Shown in pieces: positions 1 through 6,327 of a stretch of 6,327 nt of DNA. This DNA is from Nitrospirota bacterium (GTDB lineage Bacteria; Nitrospinota; Nitrospinia; Nitrospinales; Nitrospinaceae): contig QIDN01000427.1 in NCBI GenBank assembly GCA_003229345.1, positions 1 through 6,327 of the forward strand, given 5' to 3'. The first letter of the stretch is position 1; each line of letters begins with the position of its first letter. A model generated the notes under the pieces. It did not search any database and was not told where the DNA came from. It saw only the letters and a list, made by a program, of their open reading frames with translations. Position numbers and translations under genes: made by a program.

Positions 1-508
<508 letters not shown>

Positions 509-584
509 AAGAATCCTTTACTATTCGATGGATAGATGCTCAGTTGCAAAGGCTTGAGTCAGCTTAAGCCAAGCTCAGTTTAAT
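509..584 (-). other. Short gap between the peptidase/TPR gene and moxR; weak alternative hairpins
   Basis: This 76-base gap holds two small, mutually exclusive inverted repeats on the transcribed strand: AGCTT-ggctt-AAGCT (575-561) and GGCTT-N10-AAGCC (570-551). Each stem is only 5 bp and neither is followed by a T tract, so I do not call a terminator. I see no promoter with both a -35 and a -10 box at a sensible distance from the MoxR start. Read-through from the upstream gene is the simplest reading. Confidence 0.3.
514..519 (-). promoter_or_regulatory. Ribosome-binding site of the MoxR gene
   Basis: The minus strand reads AAAGGA followed by 5 bases (TTCTT) and then the ATG. This is a good Shine-Dalgarno match at normal spacing and supports the chosen MoxR start. 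Confidence 0.65.
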
Positions 585-2162
585 CTATTTTATATAGCTA
601 TACAACACTCCCTGCTGTTCCTTCTTTTTGGTTTGTCCCAGCGCCGCGTAGATATTGATGAGGCGGGAATGCACCAGAGGATTGAACGGGTTGATGCGCA
701 CCGCTTTCTGAAAAAATTCCTCGGCGGCGGCGTAATCTTTTTTCATATAAAACAATTCACCGAGGTGGGTCAGGGTGGTGGCGAACTGCGGATAGTAATT
801 CAAACTTTTGCGGAGCAGGGCTTCCGATTGGGTGTAATCTTTTTGCAGGAGATAGGTGCCGGCCAGTTTATTGTTCAGAATGGGGGATAGCATTTTCGAT
901 GCGTCGATGGCTTTTTTGTATTCGATGATGGCGGCCGGGATGTACTGGCGGGATTTCAGGATATCACCGAGCATTGTAAGATCGTGCGCCCGTTGGTTAC
1001 CCGCTTCCTGCAAGGCGGCTTCTTTGGCCGAGTCGTTTTCACCTGGCGAGCGATGGTTTTTGAAACGGAATTTCAGCACGGTCAGGCCGGGAATGGTTTT
1101 CAATTGACGGCCATCCATGTGTTTTTTCCAATCGATCTGGAATTCATTCAGGCCTTTGCCAACGGCGTCTTCCAACGCCATTTCAAACGGCGTGCCTTCC
1201 GCCAGGGAGGCCGCCAGTTGAGCCAGAACGGTTTCGCCGTTTTGTTGCACCATGTAGTCGACCATGGTGGCGACTTCGGCATAAGCCAGTTGGACGTCCT
1301 CCGCATTCTTGAGTTTGGCGAGAGACGGCATCATGTCTTCCAGCGCGACCATGTAATCGTTGGCCAGTCCATCGGCCAGAATGGTTTCCATGATGGGAGT
1401 CATGTAATCGGCTTCTTGTCGCCAGCGGGTTTCCAGATATTTGGCAATGCCTTCGTGAAGCCATAGCGGCGCATTGTTGTAGCTTTTACTGCTGAGCAGG
1501 TAATGCGTGTACTCATGGCTCAGCGTGTCCATCCAGTTGTAGCCGCGCACCAGGGAGCCGGGGGAGATCATCATGATGCGGTTGTACTTGCAGAGGGCCA
1601 CTGTTCCCGAGGTTACGATATCTTTCAGTGTGAGCGGTGAGATGCGGGCGAAGGGGATGCGGTCGGGATAAATTTCGACCCGCACCTTTTGCTTCGGGAA
1701 GTATCCCAGAATTTTGCCCAGCACCTGATAGGATTTCTCCAGCGCTTCTATCGCATAAGGAATGAGCACCTGGTCGGGGCCGTCGATATAATGGAAAGTG
1801 AAATGCTCCGATTCCTGCGTGACGAACACGGAGGTGGCCTCGCGGGTGTTGCTGACCAGAGTTTTGAATTCCCTGACGGTATGGTATTGGTCGTCAACGG
1901 TTTCCAGAATCTTCCACGCCTTTTCGTAATTCCCTTTGTAGAATTCGACTCGTGCGTTGAGAAAATGGACGTCCCCTGAGTTCGGATATCGTTTGAGGAG
2001 TTTTTGCGTGACTGCGTCAGCTTCCTCGAATCGCCATTGATCGATCAGTAGATAACCTTCAGTGACTTCGGCTTGCAGATCGGCCCGTGCAAAACCGTGG
2101 AAAGCGGACAGCAAAGCCAGGGTCCCGCCCACCATTAGGATTTGTTTCAGCAAGCGGTTCAT
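585..2162 (-). CDS. Secreted peptidase MA-like (gluzincin) protein with TPR repeats
   Basis: This 525-residue protein is probably a periplasmic zinc-dependent peptidase, or a peptidase-like scaffold, fused to TPR protein-binding repeats. It begins with a signal peptide (basic MNRLLKQ, hydrophobic residues about 8-20, likely cleavage after FARA near residue 27). A TPR-like pair follows (about 33-105). The central domain (about 115-350) has HEYTH at 216-220, matching the HExxH zinc motif, and WLHEG at 234-238, where E237 is the likely third zinc ligand, 16 residues after the second His. This arrangement is that of the peptidase MA-like superfamily. A lysine-rich, probably flexible linker (about 365-395) leads to three or more TPRs (about 392-515), including the classic FFQKAVRINPFNP at 483-495. 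The start is fixed by a 4-base ATGA overlap with the preceding gene and by an AAGGAA 8 bases upstream. The zinc motif is intact, so activity is plausible, but the substrate is unknown; its neighbours suggest envelope-protein or peptidoglycan-related work. Confidence 0.85.
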   Translation of the reverse strand: MNRLLKQILMVGGTLALLSAFHGFARADLQAEVTEGYLLIDQWRFEEADAVTQKLLKRYPNSGDVHFLNARVEFYKGNYEKAWKILETVDDQYHTVREFKTLVSNTREATSVFVTQESEHFTFHYIDGPDQVLIPYAIEALEKSYQVLGKILGYFPKQKVRVEIYPDRIPFARISPLTLKDIVTSGTVALCKYNRIMMISPGSLVRGYNWMDTLSHEYTHYLLSSKSYNNAPLWLHEGIAKYLETRWRQEADYMTPIMETILADGLANDYMVALEDMMPSLAKLKNAEDVQLAYAEVATMVDYMVQQNGETVLAQLAASLAEGTPFEMALEDAVGKGLNEFQIDWKKHMDGRQLKTIPGLTVLKFRFKNHRSPGENDSAKEAALQEAGNQRAHDLTMLGDILKSRQYIPAAIIEYKKAIDASKMLSPILNNKLAGTYLLQKDYTQSEALLRKSLNYYPQFATTLTHLGELFYMKKDYAAAEEFFQKAVRINPFNPLVHSRLINIYAALGQTKKKEQQGVLYSYIK

Positions 2163-5100
2163 TTCACCAGTTCCTTGTAGTATTCGCCCACCAGACGTTC
2201 GTATTGTTTGGGATATTGATTTTTCATGGCTTCTAAAATGTCCTCCCGGAACTGACCGGGCACTTTGTATTGATCTTCCGTGGGCAGATTGACTTTTTCC
2301 TGTTGCATGCGCGTGGACCGGCCGCCGCGCTTGTTGTCCGGAGATTGCCCCTGGCCGAGACGAAGCGTCCGTTGACTCCGCGACCGGCTGGGTCGCTGGC
2401 TGGCTTCTTTCAGCTGGTCCAGCATTTCCCGGGTCTCCGAAAGCTGGCGCAGAGCCTGGTTTTCCGATTCGATACTTTCCGGGATTTGGCTCTTTTGCAG
2501 TCGTTTTTCCGCTGATTTCATGTGCCGCCCGCTCGAATTCATTTTACGCGACAGCATGGGACTGATCATGGGATTGTCTTGATTCATCTCGCGGAACATC
2601 TGGGATAACTCTTCCGATTGTTGCCGCAAGCTTTTTTGCTCGCTGGACATTTTTTGCATGTCCTGCCTGTTTTTTTCAGAGATGAGATTTTGGTAATCCT
2701 GTTTGATGTCGCGCATCATCGTTCCCAGCTTCTTGGAAATTTCGCTGTTGATTTGAGCGATGGTTATCAGGTCGACCTTCATTTGATCCAGGAGTTCAGG
2801 ATTCAGTTTTCGTGAAATGCGGAAATGGTTTTGCCACCGGAGGACTTCAGGGTAGGTGTTCTTAAACAGAGCGCTGAATTCGAACAGGTCCATCAGTTCG
2901 GTGAATTCTTCCAGTTTGTTATATTTTTCCAAAAGCTCAGGCAGATAATTTTTGTAGCCGTAAAACATTTTCATCTGAAGCGTCTGCTGTTGTTCGATAT
3001 TGGCGGACAATTGCTCGCGGGCCTTATTGAGCTTCGTGAAGTTGCTCCGGAGCTTTGATTTGCCGACGGAGTCCAGGGTGTTCTGATTTAGTTTTTGAAT
3101 TCGCTCGCTGATTTTCGCCTGCTGGTCCATCAGTTCGATGAGCTTTTTCATATCCGGGTGGCTGCCCAGAAGTCGTTCGTCTTTATGCAGGATGCTGAGA
3201 ATGCTTTGCACATCCTTCCGCAGGTCCGCGAAGAATTGCTCCAAACGATTTTCAAACTTTTCCGATTGCTTGGAGCGCAGAGTTTTGTTTAATTGCGTGG
3301 TTTGGCCGAGAAGGTCCTTCTGGTCCTCTTCCAGCTTGCCGATTTTTTCCAGCGCCTCGTCCAGTTTTTTCATGATTTCCATATCCACCATGTTTTCCTG
3401 GCTGGCGTCCATATCCTCCAACTGTTCGGAAAATGCCCGGAGGTCGTCTGACAATTTTTCAAGCTCCTCCATGGCCTCGTCGATTTTCCCCTGGTTGACC
3501 AGATCCATCAATTTTTCCAGCGAGGCGGAGAAGGAATCCATATTGAGGCTTTCAAAAGAGTTGGGATTGAGAAACTCATCGGACAAGCCCTGGTTCTGCC
3601 GCGCCAGTTGCTCCATGATTTGCTGAAGCGTTTCCTTGATCTTGGCGAGGGCTTTCTTGAATTGGGGAGTGTTGGCTTTACCCTTTTTGTCCTTGGCCTT
3701 TTGGAACTCCTCTCTCAGGGATTCCGTCAGCTCGGTCAGAGCTTGATTGAGATTCAACGCCTGTTCCATCCGCTCCCGGTTGAGAATTTTGATGAGGAAA
3801 AGTATATCCCGCTCCAAGTGAGTAGTGAGGCGCGCATGGATGGATTCCAGCGGCGGGAAGTTGAGGCCGATAGGGGTCGCCTTGATCAGGGCATTGGTGA
3901 GCCGGTTCATGGCTTCAATCTGGTCCTGGCGGATTGCATTGAATCCGGCAATGATATTGCCCAACAGGACCAGGTAAGGCTGAGGAAACGATTCGATATC
4001 CTTAGCCTGGTTTTCGATGATTTGGGCGAGACCAATAATTTCGATCAACTGGTTGCTACTGGAAGCCAGAACCTGCTTGAGTTTTGCCATGCCCTCCCGC
4101 GAACTTTTCATATCGGTAATGTCCGTCACCAGACTTACCGCGAGCAGGGTGACCATTTTATCGATCAACTGTTCCTGCAATGCCAAAAGGTCTTGCCGCT
4201 TTTTTTGCTCGTCGAATACATCAAACGAAAACACCTCGGATTGGCTGGTATTGGGACCGAAGACATTATCGTTGTCCTCGATTTCGAGATAGTAATGCAC
4301 CCGGTCACCGGGCCTGAAATCCATGGTGCTGAGTTCCCATGTATACCCGCCCTTTGCAGTTTTTTGGGCGCCCTTGATCCTTTTGATGGTTTTCCGGTGA
4401 ATATGGCCTTCGACATCAATCACCAGATCGATTTTATGGATGCCGAAATCATCCTCCCCTTCGTAGAATAACTGGATTTTGTTGGACAGGTAGTAGACGG
4501 GTTTAGGATTGGCTAGAAAAATAATAATTCTCGGCGCCTTATCCTTCGTAAGCGTTATCGGATATTTCTCAGCGAGCAGAGCTTTTTTGCCAAGCGGAGA
4601 TTTGAGACGAAACTGATAAAAACCCGGTTCTTCAACGATGAATTGCCCCTCCATGCCGGTTTTATTTTGAACGGTCATGGCAAGATTATCCTTGCCGTTG
4701 AGTACCAGCGAAGCGCCTTCGATGGGAACACTCACATTTCCCTTCAGAAGAATCTCGGTTCCGGGAAGCGCCACGACTTTGCCGTCCGACGGGTTATGGG
4801 TCACTGACTTCTTTCGGGTATAAGCCGGAAAATTGAACGTCAGGTCCAGGTGGTCGATGGAATATTGAATTTCTTTTTCTGGAATTGTCGATGTCTGATC
4901 TGATGAGTCGGGACTTGGCACCACTTGGGCCAGAGCCGGGGGGTGAACCCAACGATCATAACCTCGCGTCATAAAATCCGGCAGGAGCAGGGCCACCGTT
5001 AACGCGATCAGAAAAATACCCGCGGTCCATTGTCCGCTTTGGAACAGTGGGGTCCGGGAGACAATTTCGTTAACCTCGAGAGTTTGGATGCGCTGACCGG

Positions 5101-5500
5101 TTCTTCGGAGCAACTCCCGAATCATGTCCTCCGACAGGCCGGTTTTGGTTAGGGATGATTCACTCAGATTAGGTTCCAACTGAACCGAACTGACCAGGGA
5201 GTTGTTGAGCCCTTCGACCCTATTTTCAACCCACAGGGCGGTTTGATGGAGGGGAGCTTTGGAGAAGAGACCCTGGATCAGCAGAAAGATCAGTCCGATC
5301 ACCAGAAGGGCGGCCCATATTATAAGAAACGGAACCAGAAGAGGGCGGGGGTTGTTGGAGAAATAGGCGAACAGGTTGCCAATCAATGCGCCAGCGAGTG
5401 CCAACGTCAGAAACTGCAATATCCCCTGAATCAGGCGGATGCCTTTCCGTCTCTTGTGGACACGGTTCAGAAAATTTTTGATTGTGGTTGAGGAATCCAT
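2159..5500 (-). CDS. DUF4175-like membrane-anchored coiled-coil protein
   Basis: This 1113-residue protein resembles the DUF4175-like proteins found in MoxR operons; no biochemical function is established. Three hydrophobic helices are visible near the N-terminus (about 23-45, 54-78 and 156-175). The basic HKRRKG at 15-20 before the first helix puts the N-terminus in the cytoplasm. That leaves a cytoplasmic loop (79-155) with the conserved-looking WVENRVEGLNNSLVSSVQL and places residues 176-1113 in the periplasm. The periplasmic part has two beta-rich, Ig-like segments (about 210-320 and 322-430; the second carries GEDDFGI and the PGDRVHYYLEIEDND stretch). From about 435 to 1035 it is charged and Gln/Leu/Glu-rich with strong coiled-coil character. 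A basic, disordered Arg/Ser-rich stretch (about 1036-1066) precedes a compact tail, YKVPGQFREDILEAMKNQYP (1078-1097) and YYKEL near the end. The upstream ribosome-binding site is poor, but the next Met is far downstream (residue 126), inside the cytoplasmic loop, so this ATG is preferred. It probably starts the operon. Confidence 0.8.
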   Translation of the reverse strand: MDSSTTIKNFLNRVHKRRKGIRLIQGILQFLTLALAGALIGNLFAYFSNNPRPLLVPFLIIWAALLVIGLIFLLIQGLFSKAPLHQTALWVENRVEGLNNSLVSSVQLEPNLSESSLTKTGLSEDMIRELLRRTGQRIQTLEVNEIVSRTPLFQSGQWTAGIFLIALTVALLLPDFMTRGYDRWVHPPALAQVVPSPDSSDQTSTIPEKEIQYSIDHLDLTFNFPAYTRKKSVTHNPSDGKVVALPGTEILLKGNVSVPIEGASLVLNGKDNLAMTVQNKTGMEGQFIVEEPGFYQFRLKSPLGKKALLAEKYPITLTKDKAPRIIIFLANPKPVYYLSNKIQLFYEGEDDFGIHKIDLVIDVEGHIHRKTIKRIKGAQKTAKGGYTWELSTMDFRPGDRVHYYLEIEDNDNVFGPNTSQSEVFSFDVFDEQKKRQDLLALQEQLIDKMVTLLAVSLVTDITDMKSSREGMAKLKQVLASSSNQLIEIIGLAQIIENQAKDIESFPQPYLVLLGNIIAGFNAIRQDQIEAMNRLTNALIKATPIGLNFPPLESIHARLTTHLERDILFLIKILNRERMEQALNLNQALTELTESLREEFQKAKDKKGKANTPQFKKALAKIKETLQQIMEQLARQNQGLSDEFLNPNSFESLNMDSFSASLEKLMDLVNQGKIDEAMEELEKLSDDLRAFSEQLEDMDASQENMVDMEIMKKLDEALEKIGKLEEDQKDLLGQTTQLNKTLRSKQSEKFENRLEQFFADLRKDVQSILSILHKDERLLGSHPDMKKLIELMDQQAKISERIQKLNQNTLDSVGKSKLRSNFTKLNKAREQLSANIEQQQTLQMKMFYGYKNYLPELLEKYNKLEEFTELMDLFEFSALFKNTYPEVLRWQNHFRISRKLNPELLDQMKVDLITIAQINSEISKKLGTMMRDIKQDYQNLISEKNRQDMQKMSSEQKSLRQQSEELSQMFREMNQDNPMISPMLSRKMNSSGRHMKSAEKRLQKSQIPESIESENQALRQLSETREMLDQLKEASQRPSRSRSQRTLRLGQGQSPDNKRGGRSTRMQQEKVNLPTEDQYKVPGQFREDILEAMKNQYPKQYERLVGEYYKELVK
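2171..2176 (-). promoter_or_regulatory. Ribosome-binding site of the peptidase/TPR gene, inside the preceding gene
   Basis: The minus strand reads AAGGAA, then 8 bases, then the ATG that overlaps the TGA of the upstream gene. The site lies within the last codons of the DUF4175-like gene, which together with the ATGA overlap suggests translational coupling. Confidence 0.55.
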
Positions 5501-5679
5501 GGGCCCAAAACTCTTGAGTTACTTAAGGATATTTTATTACATCCCAAGTGGCTTTTCCCCATAAAAGGGAGGATAAAAAGCAGAGGCGGGAAACAGGAAT
5601 TTTTGACCGGACGAACGGGCGCTAGAACTTTAAGAGCCTAGATTCAAGGTTTTAGGGGTGACGCGACCGGTAGCGGCTC
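5501..5679 (-). other. Intergenic region between the slipin gene and the DUF4175-like gene
   Basis: This 179-base gap probably carries the promoter of the three-gene operon, but the signals are weak. On the minus strand a TAAAAT (5536-5531) matches the -10 consensus at five of six positions and ends 30 bases before the ATG; I find no good -35 box at 16-18 bases from it. A 6-bp inverted repeat (AGAGCC 5680-5675 with GGCTCT 5638-5633, 36-base loop) overlaps the slipin stop codon. It has no T tract after it, so it is a poor terminator. A second small hairpin, CTTTT-N6-AAAAG, lies at 5567-5552. Confidence 0.3.
5509..5520. repeat. Small inverted repeat just before the DUF4175-like start
   Basis: AACTC-TT-GAGTT is a 5-bp-arm inverted repeat with a 2-base centre, 8 bases upstream of the ATG at 5500. 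It occupies the place where a Shine-Dalgarno site would be expected. It could be an operator half-site pair or chance; one copy is seen. Confidence 0.25.
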
Positions 5680-6327
5680 TCAAGCCGTACCGGGATCGTT
5701 GTTGCCTTTAGAAGCGTTTTCTTTCAAAAAGGGCCCAAAGAGTTCAATGGGAAGCGGGAAAAATGTTGCGGTGGCTTTATCTGTCGAAATGTCCAGCATG
5801 GTTTGAAGGAAACGTAACTGCAAAGCCGGAGGATGCTGATTGATGATGTCCGCCGCTTCGCCGATTTTTGCCGCCGCTTCGAATTCGCCGAGGGAATGAA
5901 TGACCTTGGCGCGCCGTTCCCGTTCCGCCTCCGCCTGCTTGGCCAGCGCCCGCTGCATTTCCTGCGGCAGGTCGACGTTTTTTACTTCCACGTTGGCGAC
6001 CTTAACGCCCCACGGTTCCGTCTGGTCGTCGATCACTTTCTGCAGGTGGTTGTTGATTTCATCCCGCTTCGATAACAGGTCGTCGAGCTGGCTTTGACCC
6101 AGAATACTGCGCAGGGTGGTCTGGCAGATTTGGGAGGTGGCGTACAGGAAATCCTCCACTTCGATGATGGCTTTGCGGGGGTCGATCACCCGGAAATAGA
6201 CCACCGCGTTGACTTTAACCGTTACGTTATCCTTGGTGATGATGTCCTGCGGGGGCACGTCCATAACCACGGTGCGTAGGCTGACTTTGACCATTTTTTG
6301 GATGCCGGGGAAGACAATGATGATACC
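5680..6327 (-). CDS. Slipin/stomatin-type SPFH membrane protein, C-terminal part (N-terminus beyond the right edge)
   Basis: The frame is open to the right edge, giving 215 visible residues. The Met at 6294-6292 is internal: the codons before it encode GIIIVFPGIQK, the usual slipin residues that precede MVKVSLRT. SPFH proteins of this type oligomerise on the inner membrane in lipid-microdomain-like assemblies. Typical slipin signatures are visible: LRTVVMDVPPQDIITKDNV, VNAVVYFRV, YATSQICQTTLRSILGQ, EQ/DQTEPWGVKV, the alanine- and charge-rich helix QRALAKQAEAERERRAKVI, and the C-terminal LQLRFLQTMLDIS with FFPLPIELF. The segment HSLGEFEAAAKIGEAADII replaces the more usual AEGE-type sequence. 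Full-length slipins are about 250-280 residues, so only the N-terminal membrane helix and the start of the SPFH domain are missing. Slipins are often encoded beside an NfeD-type membrane protein, which could lie just upstream outside the window. It is separated by 179 bases from the next gene and need not be in the same operon. Confidence 0.95.
   Translation of the reverse strand, partial: GIIIVFPGIQKMVKVSLRTVVMDVPPQDIITKDNVTVKVNAVVYFRVIDPRKAIIEVEDFLYATSQICQTTLRSILGQSQLDDLLSKRDEINNHLQKVIDDQTEPWGVKVANVEVKNVDLPQEMQRALAKQAEAERERRAKVIHSLGEFEAAAKIGEAADIINQHPPALQLRFLQTMLDISTDKATATFFPLPIELFGPFLKENASKGNNDPGTA

Noticed and set aside
530..550. Possible moxR promoter (TTGCAA with an AATAGT about 18 bases further on the minus strand)
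   Set aside because: Each box matches the consensus at only four of six positions, and the transcript would start at or within the ribosome-binding site.
551..575. Possible rho-independent terminator between the peptidase/TPR gene and moxR
   Set aside because: The stems are only 5 bp, two alternatives exclude each other, and there is no T tract after them on the transcribed strand.
593..602. TATAGCTATA palindrome
   Set aside because: It falls within the last codons of the peptidase/TPR gene and is explained by coding for the YSYI residues.
3608..4471. A 287-codon open frame on the plus strand, with other long plus-strand frames at 984-1466 and 3138-3626
   Set aside because: They lie fully opposite well-supported minus-strand genes and have the Leu/Phe/Gln- or Ser/Cys-rich composition expected when coiled-coil genes are read backwards. 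No recognisable domain or start signal is visible in them.
5605..5670. GACCGG occurring twice (5605-5610 and 5665-5670)
   Set aside because: Six bases repeated twice in this length is within chance, and no further flanking match is seen.
6292..6294. Internal Met as the start of the slipin gene
   Set aside because: The frame continues to the window edge, and the codons before this Met encode the expected slipin residues FPGIQK. The true start is outside the window.

Overview
All supported genes lie on the minus strand, so the window reads from right to left. It looks like the chromosome of a Gram-negative bacterium with mid-range GC. The protein styles (slipin, a DUF4175-like membrane protein, a periplasmic MA-type peptidase with TPRs, a MoxR ATPase) fit groups such as Nitrospinota, Nitrospirota or Desulfobacterota. 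That taxonomic guess is weak, because no marker gene is present.

Layout in the direction of transcription: (1) 6327-5680, the C-terminal two thirds or more of a slipin/stomatin-type SPFH protein, whose N-terminus is outside the window. (2) 5679-5501, a 179-bp intergenic gap with no convincing terminator and only weak promoter-like elements. (3) 5500-2159, a 1113-residue membrane-anchored protein with three N-terminal transmembrane helices, two beta-sandwich-like segments and a very long coiled-coil region, of the DUF4175-like type. (4) 2162-585, a secreted zinc-peptidase-like protein (HEYTH motif, gluzincin/peptidase MA-like) flanked by TPR repeats, whose start codon overlaps the stop codon of the previous gene as ATGA. 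(5) 508-1, the N-terminal 169 residues of a MoxR-family AAA+ ATPase, whose C-terminus is outside the window.

Genes 3 to 5 probably form one operon. The predicted topology suggests a working model: MoxR in the cytoplasm, the DUF4175-like protein crossing the inner membrane with a cytoplasmic loop of about 75 residues and about 940 periplasmic residues, and the peptidase/TPR protein in the periplasm. MoxR operons are known to couple AAA+ ATPases to membrane and von Willebrand-factor-A proteins in envelope maturation or stress tolerance. The exact job of this version is not established. I see no RNA genes, mobile elements, CRISPR arrays or pseudogenes.
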